64,000 bases of DNA from an uncultured Actinomycetes bacterium (GTDB lineage Bacteria > Actinomycetota > Acidimicrobiia > Acidimicrobiales > RAAP-2), in assembly GCA_903874965.1 (NCBI GenBank), contig CAIQUD010000004.1:1-64000 (forward strand), given 5' to 3'. Position numbers and translations under genes: made by a program. The first letter of the stretch is position 1; the number at the start of each line of letters is the position of its first letter. This document shows positions 37,482 to 48,250 of the stretch, in pieces. The notes beneath the pieces are model-generated. The model was not told the origin of the DNA. It saw only the letters and a list, made by a program, of their open reading frames with translations, and made no database searches.

Positions 37482-38707
37482 TGGCCGAAGTATTGGCACT
37501 CTGGCTCTACGGCGAACGTGTCGCAACGGTCTCGCGGGAACCAGGCGGTCGGATTCGACTTCGCTACACGGAAGAGGCCCTCGCCAACTACGAACTTGGA
37601 ACACCACTCCTCTCAATTGGACTTCCCCTCACAGACCTTGCTTCTTCCAACGCGAAAACACGATCGTTTCTCGACGGACTGTTGCCCGAGGGCGAGCCGC
37701 GCCGAGCGATAGCAGAACAACTCGATCTCAATGCCAATGACACGTTTGGTTTACTTCGTGCTCTCGGGCTTGATTGCGCAGGTGCCATCGTCGTGCAAGC
37801 AAGCGAACAACCTGCACCAATTGAGGCCACAACGTTGAGTGCACTACCGCTAGATGATCGGGAGATTGCAGACCGCGTTGCAAATCTCAGGAGCGCTCCT
37901 CTCGGCCTCACCGACCGCGTGAGGATTTCACTTGCTGGCGTTCAGGAGAAACTTCTTCTCACTCGCATGCCCGACGGCTCTTGGGGAGCACCCGTCGACG
38001 GCACACCTTCGACACATCTTCTTAAGCCAGAAATTCGTGACTTCCCTGAGACCGTCGAGAACGAGGCGTTCTGCATGCGCCTTGCACACAACCTCGGCAT
38101 CCAAACCGCAACAGTCGGAACCACCGAATACGGAGGACGAAAACTCCTCGTCGTCGAACGATTTGACCGAGTCGTCTCTCGTGCGGGCGATGTGGAGCGC
38201 ATTCACCAAGAAGACTTCTGTCAGTTCCTCTCCCTGTCTCCAAAGAAGAAATACCAAAGTGAGGGCGGTCCATCGCTTAAGCAGATCGCCACTGTTCTTA
38301 GGCAGTTTGCTCGTCCGGACTCTCTCAACAGACTGCTGAAGGCGACATTCGTCAATGTGCTCGTTGGCAACGGCGATGCCCATGGAAAGAACTTCTCCGT
38401 GCTGCACCATCGTGACGGGTCGATCGAATTGACGCCCCTCTATGACACGCTTTCGACGTTGTACTACATCGACGGAGAACTTTCGATGTACGTCGACAAT
38501 GTCCGAAAGACCGCGAGCGTCACCGGAGAGCGGCTGGTGAACGAGGCTGTTTCATGGGGAATCCGAGAGGAGTCAGCACGGCAGACGATCAGCGAATTGA
38601 CCGAACGCGTACCTGAAGCCCTTGGAGCAGCTCTCGAAGCTACCCCTGGGCTCCCAACGAAGATCCCAAAGATCATTGCGACGCAGCTGAAGCAACTCAA
38701 GAAATAG
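37481..38707 (+). CDS. hipA: HipA-family serine/threonine kinase toxin
   Basis: LWLYGERVATV..., FLDGLLPEGEPR, LLVVERFDRV...RIHQEDFCQ, VGNGDAHGKNFSVLH, PLYDTLST: kinase motifs intact. Confidence 0.92.
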   Translation: MAEVLALWLYGERVATVSREPGGRIRLRYTEEALANYELGTPLLSIGLPLTDLASSNAKTRSFLDGLLPEGEPRRAIAEQLDLNANDTFGLLRALGLDCAGAIVVQASEQPAPIEATTLSALPLDDREIADRVANLRSAPLGLTDRVRISLAGVQEKLLLTRMPDGSWGAPVDGTPSTHLLKPEIRDFPETVENEAFCMRLAHNLGIQTATVGTTEYGGRKLLVVERFDRVVSRAGDVERIHQEDFCQFLSLSPKKKYQSEGGPSLKQIATVLRQFARPDSLNRLLKATFVNVLVGNGDAHGKNFSVLHHRDGSIELTPLYDTLSTLYYIDGELSMYVDNVRKTASVTGERLVNEAVSWGIREESARQTISELTERVPEALGAALEATPGLPTKIPKIIATQLKQLKK

Positions 38708-38735
38708 GCGGCCCTTAAGAATCCGGGACCTCGTG

Positions 38736-39950
38736 CTACTTAATGTGGATCCCTGAGATCGCACGAGCAATGATCAACTGCTGAATCTCGCTCGTTCCTT
38801 CGAAGATGGTGAAGATCTTTGAATCACGGTGCCAACGCTCTACTGGGTACTCGCGCACATAGCCGTACCCACCGAGAATCTGGATGGCATCTTCGGTGAC
38901 TCGCACTGCAGTCTCGCCTGCATAGAGCTTCGACATTGAACCTTCACCATTGAGGAAGGGCTTGCCAGTCGCACCCATCCACGCCGCACGCCAGACGAGA
39001 AGTCGGGCTGCGTCAATGTGCATCTTCATGTTTGCCAACTTGAAGGCAATGGCTTGGTTCTCAATGATCGGACGGCCAAACTGCTGACGCTCCTTGGCGT
39101 ACTCAAGCGAGTACTCATACGCTGCCCGTGCAATGCCGAGTGCCTGAGCACCAACCGAAGGTCGGGTGGTCTCAAAGGTCTTCATTGCGGCCTGGACACC
39201 TGACTTCTTGCCTTCGCGGGCACGACCAAGGCGCTCGTCGAGCTTCTCTTTGCCACCAAGAAGCATGCGACCTGGGATGCGGCAGTCCTGAAGGACGACT
39301 TCAGCAGTGTGGCTTGCTCGAATGCCCATCTTCTGGAACTTCTGTCCCATGGAGATACCCTTCGTGCCCTCAGGGATCACGAAGCTTGCCTGGCCACGAC
39401 CGGCGAGCTCTGGGTCAACCGAGGCAACAATGACGTGGGTATTGGCAATGCCACCGTTGGTAATCCAGGTCTTCGTTCCGTTGAGGACCCACTCATCAGT
39501 CGCTGCGTCATAGACGGCACGGGTCTTGAGTGAGGAGACATCAGAACCAGCATCGGGCTCGGACACACCGAACGCAGCAAGCTTCAAATCATCAGGAGTC
39601 CCAAAGCACTGCGGCACCCACTCCATTGCCTGCTCTGGGGTTCCATTGGCCATGATGCCCGCCACCGCAAGCGTCGTTCCCATGAGCGCGAGCGTGATGC
39701 CCGCGTCGCCCCATGCCAACTCTTCGAGCGCAATGACCATCTTGAGACCCATGGGGTCGGAGAACGCATCGGCCATGAAGTCCATTGAGTACAAACCAAT
39801 GTTGGCCGCCTCTTGGATGATTGGCCAAGGCGTCTCTTCGCGCTCATCCCATTCGTGAGCTGCAGGACGCATCACGTTCTCTGCGAAGTCATGCACCCAT
39901 GACTGAACGGTCAACTGGTCTTCGTTGAGCTCCATTGAGAAGTCAGCCAT
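38736..39950 (-). CDS. Acyl-CoA dehydrogenase
   Basis: LAAFGVSEPDAGSDVSSLKTRA, QILGGYGYVREYPVERWHRDSKIFTIFEGTSEIQQLIIAR. Confidence 0.95.
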   Translation of the reverse strand: MADFSMELNEDQLTVQSWVHDFAENVMRPAAHEWDEREETPWPIIQEAANIGLYSMDFMADAFSDPMGLKMVIALEELAWGDAGITLALMGTTLAVAGIMANGTPEQAMEWVPQCFGTPDDLKLAAFGVSEPDAGSDVSSLKTRAVYDAATDEWVLNGTKTWITNGGIANTHVIVASVDPELAGRGQASFVIPEGTKGISMGQKFQKMGIRASHTAEVVLQDCRIPGRMLLGGKEKLDERLGRAREGKKSGVQAAMKTFETTRPSVGAQALGIARAAYEYSLEYAKERQQFGRPIIENQAIAFKLANMKMHIDAARLLVWRAAWMGATGKPFLNGEGSMSKLYAGETAVRVTEDAIQILGGYGYVREYPVERWHRDSKIFTIFEGTSEIQQLIIARAISGIHIK

Positions 39951-40211
39951 GTGAATGGACCTTTCGGCATCCGTTGCGGAACGGCGCTCGAACCGCAGTA
40001 GTTACCCCATAGTAACCAAGAAGGCCACTGCATCGGTCAATCCCCTCTCACATTCCCCAACTTCCGGAACGTCCAGGGGGATTTGGGCTCGTTCCTCACT
40101 GAGGGATGTCGGCGGCATAGCGCCGGAGTTGTCGCCGACGGATGTTGCCTGCAAGGCGCGTACTTCCTCGTTCGCGCTTTTCAGGATGGAAGGAGAGACC
40201 CTATGGACGCG

Positions 40212-40239
40212 AAAAAGGGGCACCGCGAACGGTGCCCCT
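40212..40239 (-). terminator. Rho-independent terminator of cspA
   Basis: aggggcacc-gcgaac-ggtgcccct stem; on the minus strand followed by TTTTT. Confidence 0.85.
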
Positions 40240-40260
40240 CTTCAGTCTTAAGGCAGATAC

Positions 40261-40464
40261 TTAGATGGGACGGACGTCCTTGGCCATGAGGCCCTTAGGA
40301 CCCTGCTCGACCTCGAACTCCACTGCCTGGCCCTCTTCGAGGACGCGGTAGCCCTGCATCTGCACTGCGGTGTGGTGCACGAACACGTCGCTTCCACCAT
40401 CAGGCTGCGAGATAAACCCGAAACCCTTTTCCGCGTTGAACCACTTGACCGTTCCGGATGCCAC
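40261..40464 (-). CDS. cspA: Cold shock protein
   Basis: [35 protein letters not shown]. Confidence 0.97.
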   Translation of the reverse strand: MASGTVKWFNAEKGFGFISQPDGGSDVFVHHTAVQMQGYRVLEEGQAVEFEVEQGPKGLMAKDVRPI

Positions 40465-40572
40465 TGGAGCGATCCTCCTTCACTTGTACTGTCTGGCGGA
40501 CGCCAGCACTGCAAGAGGACACGCACAGCGAACCTCGGTTGCGAACCACAACGCTAGCCTGAAAAGTTCCGT

Positions 40573-41967
40573 TCAGTCCCCAAACGGTCCTCTGCGACTC
40601 AGCGAAGTCTCTCCATTGCGATCCTCAACCGTGTAACCGAGCGCTTCAAGCTCAGCTCGCATCCGGTCAGCCGCCGCCCAATCCTTGGCCGCTCGGGCTT
40701 CATCCCGGGATCGAGCCAAGCTCTGGGCGTTGTCGTCAATGTCACCGAGACCAGATCGCAAGGAAATACCGAGCGAGGCAAGTAGCACGGCAACCGACTG
40801 TGCCAACGCTGTACCCGCTGCTTCGTCGCCCGCATCGGCCGACGCGTTTGCCGCTGAGACCGCAAGGGCCAGACTGGCAAATGCTCTTGGCGTGTCAAGG
40901 TCATTCTCCATTGCCTCGACGAACGTCTGAAGGAGTTCTGGGTCAACGGCAAAGTCTGCGAGCACGACTGGTTCTGGGCCAAGAGGCGTGAGTCGAAAGC
41001 GTCGAGCCAAGTTGTCGAGGCGCTGCAGAGCAGCTTCTGCTTGAGCAATGGTCTCTGGGGTCACCTCAACCGGCGCACGGTAATGGGACTGGAGACACAG
41101 CAACCGATACGCACGGGCATCGCAACGCACAAGGAGATCGGTGAGCGACGTGAAGTTCTTGAGTGACTTGGACATCTTTTCGCCGTCGACAACGACCCAA
41201 CCAGAGTGGGCCCAGTGTGTGGCGAACACTTTCCCGTCACCAACTGCTTGCGCACGCTCATTCTCATGATGGGGGAACTTCAGGTCCTGTCCGCCCACGT
41301 GAAGATCAAAACCCTCACCCAAAAGGTCAAGACTCATGACGACACATTCGGTATGCCAACCAGGCCGACCAGCGCCGAAAGGTGCCTCCCAAGTTGGCTC
41401 TCCGGGCTTCGCCGCCTTCCAAAGCGCGAAGTCGAGCGGGCTTCGCTTTTCCGGATGAGCTTCAATCCGGGCTCCAGCACGAAGTTGATCGAGGGGTTGT
41501 CCAGCAAGGACCCCATAGTCAGCGATCATTGCTACATCGAGATAGACGCCATCTGAGGTTTGGTATGCCACGCCTGTTGCCAACAGGCGCTCGAGGAGCG
41601 CAACCATGCCCGGGATGAAGGCCGTTGCATGCGGAGTTGCATCGGGACGCAGCACGGAGAGCAGGTCCATTGCCGAAAACCATGCAGCTTCGAATTCCTG
41701 AGCAACGTCTTGTTCAGTCCGTCCATGCTCGGCCGCCCGTTCAATGATGTGGTCATCAATGTCGGTGATGTTGGACACAAACGTGACCTCGAGGCCCTGA
41801 CTGATGAGAAATCGGCGAACAACGTCCCACACCAAGACATACCGTCCGTGGCCAATGTGTGGGAGGTCGTAGACTGTAGGTCCACACGCATATATCGACA
41901 CCTTGCCCGCATCGCGAAGACCGAGTGGGCGCACGGTATTGGTCATCGTGTCGTGCAACCTGAGCAT
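40573..41967 (-). CDS. cysS: Cysteinyl-tRNA synthetase
   Basis: ACGPTVYDLPHIGHGR, FVSNITDIDDHII, GWHTECVVMS, GEKMSKSLKNF. Start could also be 41985. Confidence 0.95.
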   Translation of the reverse strand: MLRLHDTMTNTVRPLGLRDAGKVSIYACGPTVYDLPHIGHGRYVLVWDVVRRFLISQGLEVTFVSNITDIDDHIIERAAEHGRTEQDVAQEFEAAWFSAMDLLSVLRPDATPHATAFIPGMVALLERLLATGVAYQTSDGVYLDVAMIADYGVLAGQPLDQLRAGARIEAHPEKRSPLDFALWKAAKPGEPTWEAPFGAGRPGWHTECVVMSLDLLGEGFDLHVGGQDLKFPHHENERAQAVGDGKVFATHWAHSGWVVVDGEKMSKSLKNFTSLTDLLVRCDARAYRLLCLQSHYRAPVEVTPETIAQAEAALQRLDNLARRFRLTPLGPEPVVLADFAVDPELLQTFVEAMENDLDTPRAFASLALAVSAANASADAGDEAAGTALAQSVAVLLASLGISLRSGLGDIDDNAQSLARSRDEARAAKDWAAADRMRAELEALGYTVEDRNGETSLSRRGPFGD

Positions 41968-41987
41968 CCCACTACGGTAAACCACTC

Positions 41988-44591
41988 ATGACCCCTCCTC
42001 CACCGCCACCGAACCCCGAGATGCCGGCATCGCGAATCCCGGATAAGGCTGGCCTCGAGGGCCTCGAGACCAAGTGGGCTCGTGGCTGGGAGGCTGAGGG
42101 AACCTATACATTCGACCGAACAAAGACTCGAGCAGAGGTGTACTCGATTGACACACCTCCTCCGACGGTCTCGGGCGAACTTCACTTAGGCCATATTTCG
42201 AGCTACACCCATGCCGACACCATCGCTCGATTCCAGCGAATGGCCGGCAAAGAAGTCTTCTATCCAATGGGATGGGACGACAACGGCCTGCCGACGGAAC
42301 GACGGGTCCAGAACTACTTCGGCGTCCGATGCGACCCTTCGCTTCCCTACGATCCAGATTTCTTTCCTCCTGCGGAGCCTGCAACGCCTCCCATTCCAAT
42401 TTCTCGGCCTAACTTTGTCGCCCTCTGCGCCCAACTCACTGAACGAGATGAAGCGGCTTTTGAAGCGCTCTGGCGCACGCTTGGGCTCTCCATTGATTGG
42501 TCGATGACTTACGCCACGGTTGGCGAGAAAGCCCGCCGAATTTCTCAGCGGTCATTCTTAGAACTCTTGAAGGGCGGAAAGGTCTATCAAGCAACTTCGC
42601 CAACCCTTTGGGATGTCGACTTCCAAACTGCGGTGAGCCAAGCAGAACTTGAAGACCGTGAACGACCCGGTGCCTACCACCGACTTGCCTTCTTGAAGGC
42701 GGACGGCTCGGGCACTGTTGAGATCGAAACCACGAGACCGGAACTCCTTCCGTCATGTGTTGCGTTGGTCGCTCACCCGGATGATGCTCGCTATCAACCG
42801 TTGTTCGGCACCAAGGTTCGAACGCCGCTCTTCCAGGTCGAAGTTCCCGTGCTCGCCCACACCCTTGCCGACCCCGAAAAGGGATCCGGGATTGCCATGA
42901 TCTGCACCTTCGGCGACACGACGGACGTGATCTGGTGGCGAGAATTGAACCTTCCGGCCAGGACCACCATCGGACGCAATGGTCGATTCGAAACAAATCC
43001 TTTCGCCAATGGCACCATTGCTTCAACGGATCTCGATGCCGCGACTGCCAACTACGCCGAACTTGAGTTCAAGACGGTGAAGTCAGCGCAAGATCGAATC
43101 GTCGAGCTCCTGAGGGAGAGCGGCTCCCTCATTGGTGAGCCGAGAGTCATCACGCACCCCGTCAAGTTCTTTGAAAAGGGTGATCGACCCTTAGAAATTG
43201 TTTCCTCTCGTCAGTGGTTCATCGCCACGCTTGGACTACGAGAAGCCCTACTCGAGCGTGGAAGAGAGCTCCATTGGCATCCGGGCTTCATGGGGCACCG
43301 CTACAGCAACTGGGTTGAGGGGCTTAATCAGGACTGGAACATCTCACGCCAGCGATTCTTCGGTGTCCCGATTCCGCTTTGGTACAGCATTCGTGAGGAC
43401 GGAAGCATCAACTTCGACGCTCCACTCGTTCCAATTGAGCAGCAGTTGCCGGTTGACCCTTCCTCAGACGTCCCCGTTGGGTTCAGCGAAGCCCAACGTG
43501 ATCAGCCAGGTGGGTTCACAGGTGATCCGGATGTCATGGACACGTGGGCAACGTCGTCGTTGACGCCACAAATCGCCACTGGGTATGGCGAAGACGATGA
43601 CCTGTTCGCTCGCACCTATCCAATGGATCTTCGACCCCAGGCGCACGAGATCATCCGCACCTGGCTGTTCTCAACCGTGGTCCGAGCGCATCTCGAACAC
43701 GGGAACCTCCCCTTCACCGACGCCCTCATCTCTGGATGGGTTCTCGATCCCAATCGCAAGAAGATGAGCAAGTCCAAGGGTAATGTCATCACTCCCCTTC
43801 CGCTCTTAGAAGCCCATGGAGCCGATGCTGTCCGCTACTGGGCCGCTTCAGCCCGTCCCGGGACTGACCTTGCGGTTGATGAGTCGCAGATGAAGGTTGG
43901 ACGCAGACTTGCCATCAAGTTGCTCAATGCCTCCCGCTTTGTTCTCGGTCGATTGGAAGAGCAAGACATCAAGGGCATCGAGGCAGTCACCCAACCGGTC
44001 GATCTCGCCCTCATGGAAGCGCTCGCACTCGTAATTGACGAGACGACGACTGCCTTCACGAACTATGACTACGCCCGGGCACTCGAGCGCACTGAAGCAT
44101 TTTTCTGGTCCTTCTGTGATGACTACTTAGAGCTCGTGAAGGGGCGCGCCTATGCAGAGCCTTCTGCCGGCTCGGACTCAGCAAGAGCGACCCTGGCGCT
44201 GACACTCTCGGTGCTCCTCCGGCTCTTCGCGCCGTTCCTTCCCTTTGCAACCGAGGAAGTCTGGCGGTGGACCAATGAAGGATCAATCCATCGTTCCGCC
44301 TGGCCAACACGCGGCGAACTCCCGACCCTGAAGGGAAACCCTGACGTTCTTGAGATGGCGACCAGAATTCTCCTCGACGTTCGACGAGCAAAGACGACCG
44401 AGAAGCGCTCGATGCGAGCAAAGGTCACGCGCTTGACCGTTGCCGGTCCAGAACACCTTATGAGCGCACTCGCAGAAGTTGCGAGTGATCTCGAAGAGGC
44501 GGGTGGTGTCGAGGCATTCGATACCTCGGTGGCACCGGAACTCAATGTGGTTGTTGAACTTGCTCCGGAGGAGCTTCAGCCGCCCAAGTAA
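41988..44591 (+). CDS. valS: Valyl-tRNA synthetase
   Basis: PPPTVSGELHLGHISSYTHADTIARFQRMAGKEVFYPMGWDDNGLPTER; KKMSKSKGNVI. Confidence 0.95.
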   Translation: MTPPPPPPNPEMPASRIPDKAGLEGLETKWARGWEAEGTYTFDRTKTRAEVYSIDTPPPTVSGELHLGHISSYTHADTIARFQRMAGKEVFYPMGWDDNGLPTERRVQNYFGVRCDPSLPYDPDFFPPAEPATPPIPISRPNFVALCAQLTERDEAAFEALWRTLGLSIDWSMTYATVGEKARRISQRSFLELLKGGKVYQATSPTLWDVDFQTAVSQAELEDRERPGAYHRLAFLKADGSGTVEIETTRPELLPSCVALVAHPDDARYQPLFGTKVRTPLFQVEVPVLAHTLADPEKGSGIAMICTFGDTTDVIWWRELNLPARTTIGRNGRFETNPFANGTIASTDLDAATANYAELEFKTVKSAQDRIVELLRESGSLIGEPRVITHPVKFFEKGDRPLEIVSSRQWFIATLGLREALLERGRELHWHPGFMGHRYSNWVEGLNQDWNISRQRFFGVPIPLWYSIREDGSINFDAPLVPIEQQLPVDPSSDVPVGFSEAQRDQPGGFTGDPDVMDTWATSSLTPQIATGYGEDDDLFARTYPMDLRPQAHEIIRTWLFSTVVRAHLEHGNLPFTDALISGWVLDPNRKKMSKSKGNVITPLPLLEAHGADAVRYWAASARPGTDLAVDESQMKVGRRLAIKLLNASRFVLGRLEEQDIKGIEAVTQPVDLALMEALALVIDETTTAFTNYDYARALERTEAFFWSFCDDYLELVKGRAYAEPSAGSDSARATLALTLSVLLRLFAPFLPFATEEVWRWTNEGSIHRSAWPTRGELPTLKGNPDVLEMATRILLDVRRAKTTEKRSMRAKVTRLTVAGPEHLMSALAEVASDLEEAGGVEAFDTSVAPELNVVVELAPEELQPPK

Positions 44592-45271
44592 GACGAAGAG
44601 AGTTCGGCCTCAATCGTGGCTGGATCTCCAACATGAGTGATAACACCGTGCGCCATGATCGCGGCTCGATGCGCCAGCGGAAGAATGGTCCGAGCAAACT
44701 GCTCCACCACAAGGAGCGCCATGCCCTCTGCGGCAAGGGCGGCAACGCGGCCGTAGAGGTCTTCAACAATGAGTGGGGCCAACCCCATGGATAACTCATC
44801 AAGAATCAAGAGCTTTGGACTCACGACAAAGGCTCGGGCCAAAGCAAGCATCTGCTGCTCTCCACCGGACATCGTTCCAGCCAATTGACTCTTCCGCTCG
44901 GCGAGGCGTGGGAAGCGGTCAAAGGCAATCGCTTCTACCTCGGCGGTCTTGACGCCGGAATACGTCGCGAGCCGAAGATTCTCCCTGACTGTCAGGTTAG
45001 GGAAGATCCCTCGACCTTCTGGGATTGCACAGACGCCTGCGGCGACTCTCTCTGGAGCATCAGCCTTGGTGACATCTTTTCCATTAAAGGTGATCGTCCC
45101 TTCGGTCGGCGCATGGAGACCCGAGATCACATTCATCAACGTTGACTTACCGCCACCATTGCTTCCGAGCAACGCCACGACTTCGCCAGGCTCAACAGTG
45201 AGGGAAACTCCATGGACAACTTCAATAGCTCCATAGGCAGCAGATACGCCTGAAAGTTCCAACAGTGCCAT
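44576..45271 (-). CDS. livF: Branched-chain amino acid-type ABC transporter ATP-binding protein (LivF)
   Basis: GSNGGGKSTLMNVISGL, GVCAIPEGRGIFPNLTVRENL, MSGGEQQMLALARA. Confidence 0.9.
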   Translation of the reverse strand: MALLELSGVSAAYGAIEVVHGVSLTVEPGEVVALLGSNGGGKSTLMNVISGLHAPTEGTITFNGKDVTKADAPERVAAGVCAIPEGRGIFPNLTVRENLRLATYSGVKTAEVEAIAFDRFPRLAERKSQLAGTMSGGEQQMLALARAFVVSPKLLILDELSMGLAPLIVEDLYGRVAALAAEGMALLVVEQFARTILPLAHRAAIMAHGVITHVGDPATIEAELSSSYLGG

Positions 45272-46014
45272 CAGATGGTCTCCTCAGGTGAGCCGAGGTA
45301 GGCGTCAGCAACCGCTGCATTCTGTCGGATCTCCATTGGAGTTCCCGATGCGAGCATGGAGCCGAAATTGAGCACGTGAATGTGATCGCAAAGGTTCATC
45401 ACGAGCGGGACATCGTGCTCAACCAAGCACACGGAGAGTCCACGATCGTTCACCAATCGACGGAGGAGCACGCCGAAGTGCTCCGTTTCTTCTTCTGATT
45501 GACCAGAGGCTGGCTCATCGAGCAACACGAGTTTTGGCCGCGTCATGAGCGCTCTTGCCACCTCAACGACTCGTGCCCTCCCTGTTGGCAACGAAGCAAC
45601 GTCAATCTCGGCAACATCGGTGAGATCGAGGAGATGAAGCACCTCATCAGCCTCGCTCTTGACGTTGAATCGATCTTTGCGACCGATCGAGTTTCGGATC
45701 TCTCCAGCGACGACGAGGTTCTCTCGGACGGTGAGTGACGTGAAGAGTTCCAGCCGTTGAAAGGTTCGAGAAATTCCGTGACGTGCTCGCCGTGCAGGCT
45801 TCGCCTTCGACAAGTCAACGCCATTCAGCACGACTGAACCTGCAGTTGGCTTGAGCAACCCAGAGATGACATTGAACATGGTGGTCTTGCCAGCTCCGTT
45901 TGGTCCGATGAGACCGGTGATCTCACCAGCAGCGCAACCGAACGACACATCAACCAGAGCCTTCGTGCCCTTGAAGGAAACGGAAACGTTTGCGACCTCA
46001 AGCAAATTCGTCAT
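45271..46014 (-). CDS. livG: Branched-chain amino acid-type ABC transporter ATP-binding protein (LivG)
   Basis: GPNGAGKTTMFNVISGLLKPTAG, GISRTFQRLELFTSLTVRENL. Confidence 0.9.
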   Translation of the reverse strand: MTNLLEVANVSVSFKGTKALVDVSFGCAAGEITGLIGPNGAGKTTMFNVISGLLKPTAGSVVLNGVDLSKAKPARRARHGISRTFQRLELFTSLTVRENLVVAGEIRNSIGRKDRFNVKSEADEVLHLLDLTDVAEIDVASLPTGRARVVEVARALMTRPKLVLLDEPASGQSEEETEHFGVLLRRLVNDRGLSVCLVEHDVPLVMNLCDHIHVLNFGSMLASGTPMEIRQNAAVADAYLGSPEETI

Positions 46015-48203
46015 GAGTTGAGCGCCATTTCAGCCTGGAACTGTTCTGGTTCGGCAAGGTCATGGTCAGTTGATGCTTTCATGCGACGTTCTGCAGCAAG
46101 TGGCGCGAGTAGGCCAATCATGCCGACACAGAAGACGAACCACCAGTTCCCCCAAACGTGCGTTGCCGTCATGGCATAGGTCACTCCTATGGCAAGGAGC
46201 GTGCCAATGAGCACCACACGATCTTCAACCACCGGTCGATAGCCCTCAACAATCTTTGAAATGGATCCGCTTGGGTTCGAACCGAGGGTGATGCCAATGG
46301 TGGCAGGCAGGAGCGCAGCCAAGTGATAGGCGGTTGCCCAACTGAAGAGCTGCCCCCACGAGTTATGTGCATTGGCGAGGTTGAACAAGGTGTGTTGCAC
46401 GGCGGTGAGTCCAACTCCGAAGAAGACGCCACCAAAAAGTGCTCCCGACACATTGCCCATGCCACCGACAACGGTTGCCATCACGAGTCCGAAGGACAAG
46501 AAGATGTCGAACGTCGTCGTTTGCACCGATCCAAGTGCAATGCAGTAGAGAATTCCTCCAACTGCCGCAAGACCAGACGAGAGCATGAACGCTGAAACCT
46601 TGAGCCAGAGAATGCTCTGACCAAGCGTCGCCGACGCAGCTGGGCTGTCCTTCATCGCAACCAAACGACGCCCATACGGGCTCCGACGAAGCGCCACCAA
46701 ACCAACGCCAAGGAAGATGAACAGCGCGGTCGACGAGAGCAACTGTGCTTTTGGTGAGACGAGCGACCATGCAAGGAACTTGACTGGCGGCAACGTCATT
46801 GCACCACCGACGAAGGCCAAGTGCAGGTGAATCAAGGGAATCGTCACCACGCCGGTGAACGAGAGGATGAACGTCGAGAGAAAGATACCGAACGCCATCG
46901 TGCCGAGCGCTAGGTGCAGTCCTCTTAGTCGAAGTGCAGGAAGTGCAACAAGACCCCCAAGCACCATCGTGATGACGATCCCGATACCAATACCCCAGAG
47001 ACTTGTCCGCTGGTCAGGGAACCCTGGCCCGATGAGTCCATGGTGATACGCAACGATGGCCCCAATTGCACCAAAGGAGATCGGCGCAAGGTTGATCTCG
47101 CCTGCATAACCAGTGAGCAACGTCAGCGAGAGCGCAATAATTGAGAGTGCCATTCCGGCCGCCAGCATGCTCGTATCGCTGATCCCCATGATCTGTCCCA
47201 TACCAATGACAAAGATCATGAGCGCAAGCCCACTTACCCAGGCAGTCTTCATGGTAGGGACGGTGTACCGCTCTCGAAGTCTCGACAATGTTGCCCCTCG
47301 AAGGCGATCCTGAGGCAGCACGAGCAGCACCACGAACAAACTCAAGACAGGAATTGCTACACCGAATTGTGGCGACCAACTCGTCCACTCTTGGTGCTGC
47401 GAGGCGTAACCCGTGAAGAACGCTATTTCGAGACCGATGAGAATTCCACCAAAGACGGTGACGGGTATCGATCGAAGTCGCCCGATCATGGCGGCCGTCA
47501 CACCGCACGTGATCAGCAGAATCGTGAGCGAGGTGGCGTCGACGGACCCCTGAACCTGTGCAATGAGAATTCCGGCAACGGCTGCCATTGATCCACCAAC
47601 TGCCCAGCTGATTGCGGCAACCCGCTCAGGGACACCGCCGTTGAGCTTCAAGAGGTCTGGGCTGTCAACGACAGCCCGCATGGCAATGCCGATTCTCGTT
47701 CGCTTGAACAGAATGCTGAGGCCAATCCCCATGACCGCCGCGACGCCAATGGCGAAAACTTGGAAGTACTGCAAGTAGACATCATGCGAACCAACGTGGA
47801 ACGTCCATTCGGCAGTCACGCCCCAAAACAACGACAGTGGGTAGGAGGTGTCAGGAGGCCAGCCCCACGCAGCCAGCCCGAAGATTGCCAGCATCAAGGC
47901 GATCGTGACGACAATCTTCGTGATGTCCGACGTCCCAGTGAGGCGCCTCATGATGACTCGGTACACGCCAATTTGAAACAGTGGGGCAAGAACGAACGCG
48001 ACCAAGATGAACGAGATCCAGTTCGGCCACATCCAGACTGCGGTCATTTGGTAGAAGACGAAGGCGCTCAACATTGCAACGCCGCCGTGGGCGAAGTTGA
48101 AGATCCCAGACGTCGTGTAGGTAAGGACGAGACCTGACGCAACGAGTGCGTAGAGCACACCTGAGGTGGTGCCAGCAATCAGGTAGACGAGGAAATTGGC
48201 CAC
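46011..48203 (-). CDS. Fused LivH-LivM ABC permease
   Basis: 730 aa: LivH-like N-half (GLVLTYTTSGIFNFAHGGVAML) and LivM-like C-half (LSLTLLTGYAGEINLAPISFGAIGA) in one ORF. Confidence 0.9.
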   Translation of the reverse strand: MANFLVYLIAGTTSGVLYALVASGLVLTYTTSGIFNFAHGGVAMLSAFVFYQMTAVWMWPNWISFILVAFVLAPLFQIGVYRVIMRRLTGTSDITKIVVTIALMLAIFGLAAWGWPPDTSYPLSLFWGVTAEWTFHVGSHDVYLQYFQVFAIGVAAVMGIGLSILFKRTRIGIAMRAVVDSPDLLKLNGGVPERVAAISWAVGGSMAAVAGILIAQVQGSVDATSLTILLITCGVTAAMIGRLRSIPVTVFGGILIGLEIAFFTGYASQHQEWTSWSPQFGVAIPVLSLFVVLLVLPQDRLRGATLSRLRERYTVPTMKTAWVSGLALMIFVIGMGQIMGISDTSMLAAGMALSIIALSLTLLTGYAGEINLAPISFGAIGAIVAYHHGLIGPGFPDQRTSLWGIGIGIVITMVLGGLVALPALRLRGLHLALGTMAFGIFLSTFILSFTGVVTIPLIHLHLAFVGGAMTLPPVKFLAWSLVSPKAQLLSSTALFIFLGVGLVALRRSPYGRRLVAMKDSPAASATLGQSILWLKVSAFMLSSGLAAVGGILYCIALGSVQTTTFDIFLSFGLVMATVVGGMGNVSGALFGGVFFGVGLTAVQHTLFNLANAHNSWGQLFSWATAYHLAALLPATIGITLGSNPSGSISKIVEGYRPVVEDRVVLIGTLLAIGVTYAMTATHVWGNWWFVFCVGMIGLLAPLAAERRMKASTDHDLAEPEQFQAEMALNS

Positions 48204-48250
48204 GAGTCCTTGGTTCTCCGCTTGACGAGGTTTGAATGGTGATTCACGAG

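Noticed and set aside
37481-38707. hipA as a decayed pseudogene
   Set aside because: Full-length ORF with intact kinase motifs (GNGDAHGKN, PLYD) and an intact hipB partner.
40108-40139. gtcggcg...cgccgac inverted repeat upstream of the acyl-CoA dehydrogenase
   Set aside because: Only 7-bp arms with an 18-nt spacer; no independent support.
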